Assembly (NCBI GenBank): GCA_018242525.1
Contig: JAFEBS010000052.1
Span: 62,001-126,000 of the forward strand
Direction of reading: 5' to 3'
Length of the DNA: 64,000 nt
DNA from: Planctomycetota bacterium
GTDB lineage: Bacteria > Planctomycetota > Planctomycetia > Planctomycetales > Planctomycetaceae
This document shows positions 44,214 through 54,829 of this stretch, piece after piece. Within the stretch, counting starts at the first letter, position 1; every line of letters starts with the position of its first letter. The translations under genes and the position numbers were made by a program. Under the pieces are notes generated by a model. The model did no database searches, was not told the DNA's origin, and saw nothing but the letters and a program-made list of their open reading frames with translations.

Positions 44214-45329
44214 ATGCGTTTCGTCCCCGTCTGTGCCATCGCAGTCTGTCTGGTCGGTTCCTGGTTTGGCCGGGACGCGTTCTCGCAGGATTTGAAGAAG
44301 GGTGTCACCGACCTGGCGCATGTCGACGCCGATTTTCACCTGCAGGGTGAATACACGGGCTGCGTGTTGTTCTCGGACGGATACCAGCGCACGGTCGGTC
44401 TGCAGGTCGCTGCACTGGGGGACGGCAACTTCGACGCTCTGTGGTATCAGGGGGGATTACCCGGCAACGGTTACGACGGATCAACTCGTCGAAAACTAAG
44501 CGGCAAACGGAGCGATGCCAGAGCCGAACTGACGGCTGACGGCCTGGCCATTGAACTCCAGCCAGATTCTGCCGCCATCGTGAAGAATTCGGCGGGGGGC
44601 GTGCTGGGTTATCTGCAACCGCAGCGTCGATACAGCCTGACTGAAGGAGCGGCCCCGCCAGCGGGTGCCATCGTGTTGTTCGATGGCAAGAACATCGACC
44701 GCCTGAAGAATGCGAAGATCACTGCCGATGGACTGCTGGAAATCGGTGCTGAAACCAAAGAGCCCGTCCAGAACTTCACCCTGCATGCCGAATTTCGAAC
44801 ACCGTATATGCCGTATGCCAGGGGACAGGCGCGCGGCAACAGCGGATTCTATTTGCAGAAGCGGTACGAAGTGCAGGTCCTGGATTCCTTTGGCCTGGAA
44901 CTGCAATTCAACGACTGTGCCTCGCTCTATCGCTTCAAGGCTCCCGATCTGAACATGAGTTTTCCACCGCTCAGTTGGCAGACGTACGACATCGATTTCA
45001 CTGCCCCCCGCTTCAACGCGGCGGGCGAACGGATCACCAAGGGACGGATTACCGTTCGGCATAACGGCGTCATCGTGCATAACAATTTGGAATTGGAAAA
45101 CAAAACCGGCGGCGGCAGCCCCGAAGGTCCAAACCCCCTCCCGATCTTGCTGCAGAATCACGGTAATCCTGTCAACTTCCGAAATCTCTGGCTGGTCAAC
45201 CACGATGCTGCACCGTCCACCTGCCCGCCCTGCACGAGCGTCGCAACAGCAAACTGTGCCCGGGGCGGTCTCGTGAGCGACGCGACTCAGCCTCCCTGTT
45301 GCCGCAAGCGACTGCGCCGATGCCGCTGA
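44214..45329 (+). CDS. Exported DUF1080 protein (3-keto-disaccharide-hydrolase-like)
   Basis: A 371-aa protein. The ATG at 44214 opens into a signal peptide (MRFVPVCAIAVCLVGSWF...AFSQ). It has an N-terminal beta domain ('LQGEYTGCVLFSDGYQRTVG') and a C-terminal DUF1080/LamG-type jelly-roll ('LLEIGAETKEPVQNFTLHAE', 'SGFYLQKRYEVQVLDSFG', 'WQTYDIDFTAPRF', 'GRITVRHNGVIVHNNLELEN'). DUF1080 proteins are abundant in planctomycetes and act on glycans or disaccharides. A Cys/Arg-rich tail ('PPCTSVATANCARGG...') follows the jelly-roll and may be non-functional. It is 80 bp after the synthase but probably not functionally linked. Confidence 0.82.
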   Translation: MRFVPVCAIAVCLVGSWFGRDAFSQDLKKGVTDLAHVDADFHLQGEYTGCVLFSDGYQRTVGLQVAALGDGNFDALWYQGGLPGNGYDGSTRRKLSGKRSDARAELTADGLAIELQPDSAAIVKNSAGGVLGYLQPQRRYSLTEGAAPPAGAIVLFDGKNIDRLKNAKITADGLLEIGAETKEPVQNFTLHAEFRTPYMPYARGQARGNSGFYLQKRYEVQVLDSFGLELQFNDCASLYRFKAPDLNMSFPPLSWQTYDIDFTAPRFNAAGERITKGRITVRHNGVIVHNNLELENKTGGGSPEGPNPLPILLQNHGNPVNFRNLWLVNHDAAPSTCPPCTSVATANCARGGLVSDATQPPCCRKRLRRCR

Positions 45330-45461
45330 TCGTCTCAGTTTGACCTGCACCTTGCGGCGACTCGCGCCGAACGGACCTGCCCGGTTGAGATCGACATTGG
45401 ATTGTGCCAGACTACCCACATTGCCAATGTCGGTCGCCTGAATTCCATGTGAGGTCCACCC

Positions 45462-48191
45462 ATGCTGAACCGTTTCGGCCCGTTGCTGCTGATTGTCTGC
45501 TGTGCCACCTCCAATCTGTACGCGGTCGAACCCAGGATTTTGACGGGGCATGCCGATCCCGCCTATGCCGCGGTGTATACGCCGGACGGGACAAAACTGG
45601 TCACGGGCAGCTTCGACAAGACCCTGCGATTGTGGGACCTGAATTCCGGGACGACGCTGCGTTCGATGACGGGGCATACCGGGCTGGTACTGTGCGTCGC
45701 AATCTCGAAGGATGGCAGCCGGTTGGTCAGCGGATCTCTGGACAACTCCATCCGCCTGTGGGACGTTCCGGTCGCCAAGCCTTCGATCATGCATCAGGCC
45801 AATCAGGGAACCACCAGCCTGGCCTTAAATGCCGATGCCACACAATGGCTGACGGGAGGGGCTGACAAGGTACTGCGCATTTGGAATGCCGCCGATCGCC
45901 AGTTGGTCAAGGAAATCGGGCCGTTGCCGCATCCAATCGCGCGCGTCGCGTTTCGAGCCGACAAGGCACAGATCGCCGCGGCGGATGCGGCCGGATTCGT
46001 TCGTTTGTTCAACCCCGCCGACGGTGCTTCCCAGGGCGTCTTCGGTGCTCACGCGGCCGAGATTTCCGGCCTGGCCTATCCCGTCAACAATGCCTGGGTC
46101 CTGACATCGGCCGCCGACGGCCTGGTGAAGCGGTGGCCGAATCAGGCTCCTGCAGTCAAGGTGGCGGCCGGTCACGAGCAACCGATCCTGGCGATCCGGG
46201 TCAGTCCGAACAACTCGATGGTGGCGACCGGGTCCGCCGACAAGACCTGTCGGTTGTGGAACTATGGGAATCAACAACCTCTTCGCAATCTGGATGGTCA
46301 TGGAGGCCCGGTGCTCTCCCTGTGCTTCCAGTTCGATGGCGGTCGGATCGTGACCGGGTCGGAAGACAAGATCGCGCGCCTGTTCGATGTGAACAACGGA
46401 ATGTTGATCAAGGCTTACCCCGAGCAGGCGGGGGTCATTACGGCGGTTGCCATTCATCCGAACAATCAGGAAGTCGCCGTGGCGGATGCCAGCGGTGCCA
46501 TCAAGATCTGGAAGGCGAACGAAGGGACCGAGGTGCGGACTCTGGCCGGTCATGCCGGCGGGACATTCGCCCTGGCCTATGCCACCAACCAACAGCACCT
46601 GATCTCTGGCGGTGCCGACAAAAAAGTGCGCGTCTGGAATGCTGGTGACGGAAACCAGATCCGCGAACACGATGCCGTGGAAGTTGTCCGGGCAGTCGCG
46701 GTCTCGTGGGACAACCAGCGGATCGCCGCCGGCTGTGACGACAAGAACATTCGAGTCTGGAACCTGGGGGACGGCAATCTGTTCGCGACTTACGGGGGAC
46801 ACACGGACAAGATCTCAGCCCTGGACTACAGCCGCGACAACCAGAAGCTGCTGTCGTCCAGTCACGACGGCACCGTTCGTGCCTGGAATCTGCAGCACGG
46901 ACGTCAATCCCAGCACTACGTCGCGGCGGGTGGTGGAGCCGTCAACGGCGTCAGCTTTTCGACGGACAACCAGAACTTCGTCTTCGCCGGTGCCGACAAG
47001 TCGGTCTATTGGGATGTGGTGAACATTCAAATGCTGCACATCGCCGACGAAAAGCGAGTCAACGCGTTGGCTGTGCATCCCAACGCGTCACAGCATTTCA
47101 CCGCGGGCGAAGACGGCGTCATCAAGTACTGGGACGTCAACAACGGCAACCTGTTGCGGGAATTCAAGGGACATCAGGGTCCGACCCGCTCTGTGGCCAT
47201 CAATCCGAATCAGCAGCAGATCGCCACCGGCGGCAGCGACAAGAAGTTGAAGATCTGGAACATCAATGACCCCGCCAAGCCCCAATACGATATTATCACC
47301 CCTGCAGAAGTCGTGCAGATTGCCTACAGCCCGGATCAGAAGAAACTGATCGCAGCGGGCAGCGACCACCTGATTCGTGGCTACGATCCGACTCCGCCCA
47401 ATCCGGTGCCGCCCATGCCACCGTCCCAGGATCCGGCCCAGGTGACGGATGGACATCCGGCAAGCATCACCAGTCTGGCGTTCGCTCCTGACAACCGAAC
47501 CGCCGTCAGTGCTGCCGCCGACGGATCCGTTCGAGCCTGGTCGATCGCCTCGGCCGGTGCCACACTGGTGCTCAACGGTCACCAGTCCCAAGTCTATGGA
47601 GTAGCGTTTCATCCGACCCTGCCACTGATTGCGTCCGCCTCCAACGACAAAACGGTCAAGATCTGGGACTACGAAAAGAACCAGAACCTGCGTACGTTTG
47701 CTCCGCAAGGGGGTGCGATCTATGCGCTGTCATTCACTCCGGACGGCAACTTCGTCGTCACGGCCGGCGGTGACAAGATGGTTCGAGTCTACAAGCAGGA
47801 TGACGGAGCCCAGGTTCGGCAATACAACGGGCCGACCGATTCGGTCTATACCGTGGCCCTCAATCCCAACGGTCAGCAACTGGCGGCCGCGGGACTGGAT
47901 CGCAAGATCTTTCTATACAGCTTCGAGAACCCCGACCCCACAAAAACGCTCAGCGGTCACAAGGACGACATCTACAAGGTCGAATTCAACCCGGCCGGAA
48001 ACCGGCTGCTGTCGATCGGCTATGCCGGTAACGTGAACGTCTGGGATCCGAACCAGGAAAAGCCGCTGTTCAGCCAGAAGCTGCCGAGCGTGGTGTACTC
48101 AGCCACCTACTCTCCGAGCGGAAAACAGGTGGCGGTCCTGGCCAACGACGGCAAGGTCTATTTGCTGGATCTGCCGCCGGAAGCCCAATAA
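45462..48191 (+). CDS. 909-aa exported WD40-repeat protein
   Basis: It begins with a signal peptide (MLNRFGPLLLIVCCATSNLYA). The rest is WD40 blades, about fourteen or more by eye, for example 'LVTGSFDKTLRLWDL', 'MVATGSADKTCRLWN', 'LISGGADKKVRVWNA', 'IATGGSDKKLKIWNI' and 'LIASASNDKTVKIWD'. That is probably two seven-bladed propellers split by a Pro-rich spacer ('PNPVPPMPPSQDP'). An exported WD40 protein of this length fits planctomycetes, where such propellers are scaffolds. Binding partner unknown. Confidence 0.88.
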   Translation: MLNRFGPLLLIVCCATSNLYAVEPRILTGHADPAYAAVYTPDGTKLVTGSFDKTLRLWDLNSGTTLRSMTGHTGLVLCVAISKDGSRLVSGSLDNSIRLWDVPVAKPSIMHQANQGTTSLALNADATQWLTGGADKVLRIWNAADRQLVKEIGPLPHPIARVAFRADKAQIAAADAAGFVRLFNPADGASQGVFGAHAAEISGLAYPVNNAWVLTSAADGLVKRWPNQAPAVKVAAGHEQPILAIRVSPNNSMVATGSADKTCRLWNYGNQQPLRNLDGHGGPVLSLCFQFDGGRIVTGSEDKIARLFDVNNGMLIKAYPEQAGVITAVAIHPNNQEVAVADASGAIKIWKANEGTEVRTLAGHAGGTFALAYATNQQHLISGGADKKVRVWNAGDGNQIREHDAVEVVRAVAVSWDNQRIAAGCDDKNIRVWNLGDGNLFATYGGHTDKISALDYSRDNQKLLSSSHDGTVRAWNLQHGRQSQHYVAAGGGAVNGVSFSTDNQNFVFAGADKSVYWDVVNIQMLHIADEKRVNALAVHPNASQHFTAGEDGVIKYWDVNNGNLLREFKGHQGPTRSVAINPNQQQIATGGSDKKLKIWNINDPAKPQYDIITPAEVVQIAYSPDQKKLIAAGSDHLIRGYDPTPPNPVPPMPPSQDPAQVTDGHPASITSLAFAPDNRTAVSAAADGSVRAWSIASAGATLVLNGHQSQVYGVAFHPTLPLIASASNDKTVKIWDYEKNQNLRTFAPQGGAIYALSFTPDGNFVVTAGGDKMVRVYKQDDGAQVRQYNGPTDSVYTVALNPNGQQLAAAGLDRKIFLYSFENPDPTKTLSGHKDDIYKVEFNPAGNRLLSIGYAGNVNVWDPNQEKPLFSQKLPSVVYSATYSPSGKQVAVLANDGKVYLLDLPPEAQ

Positions 48192-48219
48192 GTCTTGCTG
48201 CTTTGCAGGGAGTGAAAAG

Positions 48220-48699
48220 ATGTCCCTGACGATCCGTTCCTACCAGCCAGAAGACCTGCCGAGACTGAAGCAGATCACGGTTGCCGCGTTTGACGGAGTC
48301 TCAATTGATCAGGGGATGGAACAGAGGTTCGGCGTCATCCACGGACACGACTGGCAATGGCGCAAGGCCCGGCACTTGGACGTCGATGTGACACGCGATC
48401 CGGCCGGCGTATTCGTGGCAGAACTGGATGGTCAGATCGTCGGCTGCATCACGACCTGGCAGGATCGCGACGGGGGAATCGGCCATATTCCGAACATCGC
48501 AGTCGAAGCCAGTTTCCGAGGCCAGGGTGTCGGACGCCAGTTGATTGAACACGCCAAGCAACATTTTCGGTCCTGCGGACTGACCCACGCCAAGATCGAA
48601 ACGCTGGAACAGAATGCGACGGGTCAGCACCTCTATACTTCACTGGGCTTTCGCGAAGTTGCCCGACAGATTCACCTCGTGGCCGAACTGGGGCGTTGA
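48220..48699 (+). CDS. GNAT-family N-acetyltransferase
   Basis: A 159-aa acetyltransferase. The ATG at 48220 has GGGAG upstream. The acetyl-CoA loop 'VEASFRGQGVGRQLIEHAK' and the C-terminal 'TGQHLYTSLGFREVAR' strand-helix are canonical GNAT motifs. Substrate unknown. It lies 28 bp after the WD40 gene and just ahead of the sialidase, all co-directional. Confidence 0.9.
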   Translation: MSLTIRSYQPEDLPRLKQITVAAFDGVSIDQGMEQRFGVIHGHDWQWRKARHLDVDVTRDPAGVFVAELDGQIVGCITTWQDRDGGIGHIPNIAVEASFRGQGVGRQLIEHAKQHFRSCGLTHAKIETLEQNATGQHLYTSLGFREVARQIHLVAELGR

Positions 48700-48706
48700 C
48701 CAAATC

Positions 48707-51058
48707 ATGATGCGGATCTTGCTGCTACTTACAGTACTTGGTTCGCAAGTCATTGCTCAGGACCAGGCCGCTCACAACAAGGCAATGCTGGATCTCTCGC
48801 TTGAGCCACCTGCGATCAACACGCAGCCTGGCGTCGAATACGCTGACTCGGTACGGCCGGGGAACATGGTTATCGGCATCGACCGCACTCCCCGAGGACG
48901 ACTGTGGGCCGCTTGGATTGGTAATGGAGATTCGCCGAACGGTTTCCTGATGCTCGCCAGCAGCGACGACGGCGGCAAGACGTGGTCCAAACCCCGCGTT
49001 GTCGTCGACCCTGTCGATCTTCCTGGCAAGCCGAACCGTCGAACGCTCGTTGGAACATTGTGGACCGATCCGCTCGGGCGGTTGTGGTGTTTCTTTGACC
49101 AGAGCCTGGGCTATTTCGACGGCCGCTCCGGCGATTGGTATATCCGTTGCGATGATCCCGATGCGGCGGAACCGGTCTGGTCCGAGCCCGTGCGATTCGC
49201 CGACGGTTGCACGCTCAACAAACCGACCGTACTGAGCAACGGAGACTGGTTGATCCCCGTTTCCCTGTGGACGCGCGATCGCATTCACCCCTGGGGCGGT
49301 GCCAAAGATTTCCCTGGCATCGAGACGTTCGGCGATTCGCACAAGGAACTCGACGCAATCCGCATGGCCAACGTCTTCGCCTCGTCCGACCAGGGCAAGA
49401 CCTGGGCTCGTCGCGGGGGAGTGACGTTTCCCAATACAGACTTCGACGAACATATGATCGTCGAGCGCCGAGATGGCTCACTGTGGATGCTCGCCCGCAC
49501 GACCAGGGGGATCAGTGAAAGCATCTCAACCGACAAGGGTGCAACGTGGAGTGCGCCCGTCGAATCCGCGATCAACAACGTCAGTGCCCGATTCTTCATC
49601 CGTCGACTCGCGTCCGGCGATCTGCTGTTGGTGAAGAATGGCCCCATAGACGTTCGCCTGCCGCGCCGTTCCAGCCTTACAGCGTTCCTCTCGAAGAATG
49701 ATGGCAGGACTTGGGGGCCGGGGCTGTTGCTAGATGACCGCTCGGAGGTTTCTTACCCGGACGGCTTTCAGGCTCTCGATGGCACCATTCATATTCTCTA
49801 TGACTGGAACCGCCACACCGATGCCGAAATCCTGCTCACGAAGTTCACTGAGGCTGACTTCGAATCCGGCAATCGCCCGTCGCGCACTCTTGTCAACAAG
49901 GCTCTCAAACCTCATCTTCCCTGGGCCATCACGCCCGATCCGAAATGGACGGCTCAAGCGACTGAGGACGCCAAACAGGACTTTCAGAGCATCCCTTACG
50001 ATGGCGTGTCGCCGAACAAGATGGTCTGCGACACGACACTTCGCGAGATGCCGGACGGATCGTGGTTGCTCTCGTTGCTGGCTGGGGATGACTTCGAGCC
50101 TTCACCAAAGAACTACATCGGCATCACACGCAGTTCTGACCGGGGAAAAACCTGGACACCGCTGGAAGCGGTCAACACGACCTTTCCGCGGGAAGGTCTC
50201 ACGAGCGGACAGGGAGCGACCGAGATCATGACCATCGGCCGCCGCACGACCATGTTTTTCAGCACTCACTCACAAACCTGGGGACGCGACTGGCAGTCGT
50301 GGATGATGCACAGCACGGACATGTGTCGGACGTGGACCAGGCCGGAACCGATGCCGGGCCGACTCGGCAAATTCACCTTTATCCGTGGCCACATCGTCAC
50401 GCACAATGGACGCATTTTGATTCCGTTCCAGCACTACCAGGGTCCGCCCGCCGGGACTCCGCCGCCTGCCGCCGAGGAGAAGCCGTGGCACAAGGCTCTG
50501 ACCCACTACGTCAGCAATCCGCGCAATGGAGTCCTCATCAGCTCCGATGACGGCAAGACATTCACCGAGCACGGCAACATCCGCCTGACGCCCGACGAAC
50601 GCTATCACGGCTGGGTGGAAAACAGTCTTGTGGAACTCAGCGATGGCCGCATCATCATGATCCTCCGCGCCGATCGCCTCGGGGGCATGCTCTACAAAGT
50701 GGAAAGCCGGGACGGCGGCAGGACCTGGCCCGAATTTGCCAGCATCACGCCGATCCCGAATCCCGGCAGCAAAGCCACACTTTACAATCTCGGCGGTGAC
50801 GCGGTCGCCATCCTTCACAATCCCAACAGCAAACACCGCAGCCCAATGGCTCTCTGGATCAGCTTCGACGGCATGAAGACATGGCCCTACCAGCGCGTCC
50901 TCCAACAAGAGTCGGTGGATGGCCCGAAAGGACGCCTGAATTACCCGGATGGCTTCGTCAGTGCCGACAAACAATGGCTGCACTTCGCGTTCGACGACAA
51001 CCGCCACCGCGCGGTGCATTACAGTGCAAAGTTGCCGCCGTTGAGCCGCTCGAAGTGA
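48707..51058 (+). CDS. Exported sialidase/neuraminidase-like BNR-repeat protein
   Basis: A 783-aa protein with a signal peptide ([18 protein letters not shown]). I used the ATG at 48707 because the longer frame overlaps the GNAT gene and lacks a signal sequence. At least six Asp-boxes are visible ([49 protein letters not shown]), the hallmark of six-bladed BNR sialidase folds. The sialidase arginine triad was not verified, so exo-sialidase is the family name, not a proven activity. Codon and GC feel are slightly different from the genes to the left. It starts a block of four co-directional exported genes. Confidence 0.85.
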   Translation: MMRILLLLTVLGSQVIAQDQAAHNKAMLDLSLEPPAINTQPGVEYADSVRPGNMVIGIDRTPRGRLWAAWIGNGDSPNGFLMLASSDDGGKTWSKPRVVVDPVDLPGKPNRRTLVGTLWTDPLGRLWCFFDQSLGYFDGRSGDWYIRCDDPDAAEPVWSEPVRFADGCTLNKPTVLSNGDWLIPVSLWTRDRIHPWGGAKDFPGIETFGDSHKELDAIRMANVFASSDQGKTWARRGGVTFPNTDFDEHMIVERRDGSLWMLARTTRGISESISTDKGATWSAPVESAINNVSARFFIRRLASGDLLLVKNGPIDVRLPRRSSLTAFLSKNDGRTWGPGLLLDDRSEVSYPDGFQALDGTIHILYDWNRHTDAEILLTKFTEADFESGNRPSRTLVNKALKPHLPWAITPDPKWTAQATEDAKQDFQSIPYDGVSPNKMVCDTTLREMPDGSWLLSLLAGDDFEPSPKNYIGITRSSDRGKTWTPLEAVNTTFPREGLTSGQGATEIMTIGRRTTMFFSTHSQTWGRDWQSWMMHSTDMCRTWTRPEPMPGRLGKFTFIRGHIVTHNGRILIPFQHYQGPPAGTPPPAAEEKPWHKALTHYVSNPRNGVLISSDDGKTFTEHGNIRLTPDERYHGWVENSLVELSDGRIIMILRADRLGGMLYKVESRDGGRTWPEFASITPIPNPGSKATLYNLGGDAVAILHNPNSKHRSPMALWISFDGMKTWPYQRVLQQESVDGPKGRLNYPDGFVSADKQWLHFAFDDNRHRAVHYSAKLPPLSRSK

Positions 51059-51144
51059 TGCGTCAGAGATCGGCTGTACCTGGAAGCCGAGGCCCATCGA
51101 CGGCATCGATTGTATGGCGACCTTGGAAGGACGATACTGCGGCC

Positions 51145-52422
51145 ATGATCAACAGACGTCTGTTTCTTCAGAGTGTGTGTTTCGCGTTGGCGTCGTCTCG
51201 CGCCGTCCTGTCGCGAGGCAACAACGATCAGCGGCCGCGGCGACTGTTGCTGCGGTCGTCCTGGCAGACGGTCAATATCGGCGATATTGCGCACACACCT
51301 GGCGTGCTGGCGATTCTCGAGCGGCATCTGCCCGATGTCGAAGTGTGGCTCTGGCCGAGCAAAGTGGATCGCGGTGTTGAACAGTTGTTGCTCGCGCGGT
51401 TTCCCAAGCTCCACATCGTAAAAGGGGCGGAATCACTCAAGGCGGCGTTCGCGGAGTGTGACTTCCTGTTGCATGGATCTGGGGCGTCGCTCGTCGCGGA
51501 GAAGGACATCGTCCGCTGGAGCGAAGTGACCGGCAAGCCCTACGGTGTGTACGGCATCACCCTGCCGCTGCAAGGTTCGACGGCCACGTCACCTGTGCCG
51601 GACAAACTCATCGAACAAACCGTCGCAGTGTTGAGCGGCGCGAATTTCGTCTACTTCCGTGATTCGGCCTCGCTTGATTTGGCGAAGACGCGCGGCTGCA
51701 CATGCCCCGTGATGGAATTCGGCCCGGACGGCGCGTTCGGTACGGACCTGCGTGACGACGCGACCGCGACGGCATTCCTGAAAGCCAACGGTCTGGAAGA
51801 GGGACAATTCCTCTGCTGCATCCCTCGTCTGCGGTTCACGCCGTACTGGTCGATCCCCGGCAAGAACGCTCCGTTCGATGAGAAGAAGCACGCTCGCAAT
51901 GAAGCGATGAAGCAGCACGATCACGTGCCGCATCGGCAGGCGATCATCGAAGTACTGCGGCAGACGAACCTCAAAGTGCTTATCTGTCCCGAAGATCAGA
52001 CACAGATGGCGGTCGGCAAGGAATTGCTCTACGACCCGCTTCCGGCCGACGTGAAGCCGCGAGCTGTTTGGCGTTCCGACTACTGGCTCACCGGCGAAGC
52101 GCTTTCGACCTACGTTCGCAGCGCAGGACTCTTTGGCAATGAAATGCACTCGCCCATCATGTGCATCGGCAACGGCATCCCGGCCATCGTCTGCCGCTGG
52201 TCTGAGCAAACGACGAAGGGACTCATGTGGCGAGACATCGGCCTCGGAGACTGGCTGTTCGACTTCGACAAGGACGAGGACTGCCGACGCCTTCCCGAAG
52301 CGGTGCTGGCTCTCGCGAACGACCTCGGCGCGGCTCGCGCGAAAGCTGCCAGGGCGCGAACCTTCGTCGAACAACGGCAACGCGAAACAATGAACGTCGT
52401 GAAGGGGTCGCTCCATGAATGA
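51145..52422 (+). CDS. Polysaccharide-pyruvyl-transferase-like protein, exported
   Basis: A 425-aa protein. The ATG at 51145 begins a Tat-like signal ([23 protein letters not shown]). The body fits the polysaccharide pyruvyl transferase fold: '[20 protein letters not shown]', '[17 protein letters not shown]', 'VYGITLPLQ', '[13 protein letters not shown]' and '[20 protein letters not shown]'. The family normally works in the cytoplasm with PEP as donor; an exported version is unusual and suggests a different donor or a non-catalytic carbohydrate-binding role. It sits 86 bp after the sialidase, and its stop overlaps the start of the DUF1549 gene. Confidence 0.72.
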   Translation: MINRRLFLQSVCFALASSRAVLSRGNNDQRPRRLLLRSSWQTVNIGDIAHTPGVLAILERHLPDVEVWLWPSKVDRGVEQLLLARFPKLHIVKGAESLKAAFAECDFLLHGSGASLVAEKDIVRWSEVTGKPYGVYGITLPLQGSTATSPVPDKLIEQTVAVLSGANFVYFRDSASLDLAKTRGCTCPVMEFGPDGAFGTDLRDDATATAFLKANGLEEGQFLCCIPRLRFTPYWSIPGKNAPFDEKKHARNEAMKQHDHVPHRQAIIEVLRQTNLKVLICPEDQTQMAVGKELLYDPLPADVKPRAVWRSDYWLTGEALSTYVRSAGLFGNEMHSPIMCIGNGIPAIVCRWSEQTTKGLMWRDIGLGDWLFDFDKDEDCRRLPEAVLALANDLGAARAKAARARTFVEQRQRETMNVVKGSLHE

Positions 52423-54685
52423 CGCGGCTGGTAGTCAGATAATTTCCTTCGACAAAATCGCCGTTCGCTCCGCGACAGAGCGAACGGCGACAGTCCCCAG
52501 GCACGTGCGACACCAATTAGTCGATGCGCGAGGAAAGTTGTTCAGACTCACTGTTGTTCTGCTGGCGTGTCTGTGGATGCCGTTCGCCAACGCCACGGAG
52601 GACACATTTGAGAAGACCGTGGCTCCCATTTTGAAGCGGCATTGCGTTTCGTGTCATGACGCGCGGAAGGAAGAGGGGGAACTGCGGCTCGACACACTCG
52701 GCCGCGATTTCTCGAATGGGCAGCTTGCCGGACGGTGGCGGGACGTGGCGGATCGAATTCGGTTGGGCGAGATGCCGCCGGAAGACCAGCCGAAGTTGTC
52801 GGCGGTTGAGGCAAAGGCCGTCACCGACTGGATCGCAAAACAGCTCGAATCGGGACTGTCGTCACGGGCTCACTGGGCGTTTCAGCCGGTGAAGAAAGAA
52901 TTCGTTCCGCCGCTGGTGCCGGGCGATGACGACTGGGTCCGAAACGATGTCGATCGATTTGTGCTGGCGAAGTTGCGAGAGGCCGGACTGACTCCCTCTG
53001 CGGAAGCCGATCCAGTGACGCTGATTCGGCGTGTCACCTTCGATCTGATCGGTTTGCCGCCGACTCCAGACGAAGTGGCGGCGTTTGTATGCGATGACTC
53101 ACCACTGGCGTGGGAACGTGTCATCGACCGACTGCTGTCGAGTCCACATTATGGGGAACGCTGGGGTCGGCACTGGCTGGATCTGGCGCAGTATGCGGAC
53201 AGCAGCGGCTTTCATAACGACCTCGATCGACCTCATGCCTGGAAGTATCGCGACTATGTCATTCGCAGCTTCAACACGGATAAACCCTACGCGCGGTTCG
53301 TGGCCGAGCAGTTGGCCGGTGACGAAGTGGATGGTGCGGACGACGAATCGTTCATCGCCACGGGATTCTGTCGCAACGGGCCGAGCAACGACGACAACAT
53401 GGGTAAGACTCCCGAGGCGATTGCTCAATACCGCGCCGATCAGCTCGACAATGTGATTACAACGACCAGCACGGTGTTCCTCGGACTGACGATCGGTTGT
53501 GCGCGCTGCCACAACCATAAGATGGATCCGCTGACGTCGCGTGACTATTATTCGCTGCTCGCGATCTTTAACGGGACACAGAAACACGGGCTTGTGCCGG
53601 GAACGGAAGACACGAACGGGAAGAAGGTCGAGGTTGATCCCGCAGTCCAGATTCAGGCACTGGTGGAGCGCAGCTCGAAAGTGCCGCCCACGTTTGTCAT
53701 GCGACGGGGGATCGCGGCGAACAAGGGTGAGGAAGTCGACCCCGCCGTGCCTGCGGTGCTCGTTACTGAGCCGTTGAAATTCCCGCAGCCGGACGCCGAT
53801 GACAAATCGTCGCTGCGGCGGCGCACGCTGGCCGACTGGATCACATCGCCAGAAAACCCGCTGGCGTGGCGAGTCCTCGCGAATCGCGTGTGGCAACATC
53901 ATTTCGGAAAGGGCATCGTCGACACGCCCAGTAACTTTGGCGTGAGCGGTTCCGCTCCGACGCATCCTGAACTGCTCGACTGGCTCGCACGCCAACTCAT
54001 CGCCAACGGCGGACGGCTCAAGCCGCTGCACAAGGTGCTGCTCATGTCGGCGACTTACCGGCAGTCGTCTCAACACCGGGACGCTGCCGCGAAGATCGAT
54101 CCGTCGAACCAACTGCTGTGGCGGATGAACCTGAGACGCCTCGAAGCCGAAGTTCTGCGCGACAGCATCCTCGCGACCAGCGGCAAGTTGAACCTGAAGG
54201 GAGGCGGTCCCGGCATCAAACCGCGCATTCGAGCCGAACTGCTCACGGCCAGCCAACGCAACAAGTGGCCGATCGTCGAGACGGAGAACGAGCAACATTG
54301 GCGGCGTAGCGTCTATATCTACTCGAAGCGGCAGTTGCTCATGCCAATGATGGAACTCTTCGACGCACCGACGACAACCGATAGTTGCTCCGTGCGACTG
54401 GTGAGCATTGTGCCAACACAGGCACTGCTCCTGATGAATGATGAATTCGTGGAAGATCAAGCCGGATTCCTCGCCGCGCGAGCCATCTCGGAAGCAGATG
54501 ACAATCTGCAATGCATTGTCGCACGGATGTTTGAGCTGACCGTTTCACGAGTCCCGCAGCCGGACCGTCTTCGCGAAGCCATTGAATTCGTCAAGTCGAG
54601 ACAGACGCAGAGCAATCGAGCGGCGGCGCTGACCGACCTCGCCCATGTCCTCTTCAACAGCAGTGAGTTCCTCTATGTCAAGTAA
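52415..54685 (+). CDS. DUF1549/DUF1553 cytochrome-type protein (PSCyt1/PSD1)
   Basis: A 756-aa exported protein with a Planctomycete cytochrome C domain ('[20 protein letters not shown]', CVSCH heme motif), DUF1549 ('[20 protein letters not shown]', '[19 protein letters not shown]') and DUF1553 ('[20 protein letters not shown]', '[20 protein letters not shown]'). Such proteins pair with DUF1501 partners in glycan-related electron transfer. The listed ATG at 52415 overlaps the previous stop and has GAAGGGG upstream. A strong hairpin at 52459-52489 lies within the first 25 codons, so translation may really start later, at a GTG or TTG near 52505-52540 just before the signal peptide '[18 protein letters not shown]'. 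Confidence 0.88.
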   Translation: MNDAAGSQIISFDKIAVRSATERTATVPRHVRHQLVDARGKLFRLTVVLLACLWMPFANATEDTFEKTVAPILKRHCVSCHDARKEEGELRLDTLGRDFSNGQLAGRWRDVADRIRLGEMPPEDQPKLSAVEAKAVTDWIAKQLESGLSSRAHWAFQPVKKEFVPPLVPGDDDWVRNDVDRFVLAKLREAGLTPSAEADPVTLIRRVTFDLIGLPPTPDEVAAFVCDDSPLAWERVIDRLLSSPHYGERWGRHWLDLAQYADSSGFHNDLDRPHAWKYRDYVIRSFNTDKPYARFVAEQLAGDEVDGADDESFIATGFCRNGPSNDDNMGKTPEAIAQYRADQLDNVITTTSTVFLGLTIGCARCHNHKMDPLTSRDYYSLLAIFNGTQKHGLVPGTEDTNGKKVEVDPAVQIQALVERSSKVPPTFVMRRGIAANKGEEVDPAVPAVLVTEPLKFPQPDADDKSSLRRRTLADWITSPENPLAWRVLANRVWQHHFGKGIVDTPSNFGVSGSAPTHPELLDWLARQLIANGGRLKPLHKVLLMSATYRQSSQHRDAAAKIDPSNQLLWRMNLRRLEAEVLRDSILATSGKLNLKGGGPGIKPRIRAELLTASQRNKWPIVETENEQHWRRSVYIYSKRQLLMPMMELFDAPTTTDSCSVRLVSIVPTQALLLMNDEFVEDQAGFLAARAISEADDNLQCIVARMFELTVSRVPQPDRLREAIEFVKSRQTQSNRAAALTDLAHVLFNSSEFLYVK
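52459..52489. repeat. Perfect 12-bp inverted repeat at the start of the DUF1549/1553 gene
   Basis: The arms CGCCGTTCGCTC and GAGCGAACGGCG enclose a 7-nt loop. It resembles short planctomycete palindromes and would sequester or separate the annotated start of the DUF1549/1553 gene. Confidence 0.85.
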
Positions 54686-54829
54686 CATTTCAAAGTAGCC
54701 ATTCCACGCGATGAGCCCTTTTTCGAGTGACGTCCAATTGAAATGTGACCGCATCAAACTTCCGATCCTCAGCGACGTCAGGCTCGACGCGCGGAGCGAT
54801 GACAGCGACTTCGGTCCGGAGATGAGCCC

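Noticed and set aside
53099-54511. A 470-codon minus-strand frame
   Set aside because: Antisense to the DUF1549/1553 gene, which has clear domains throughout.
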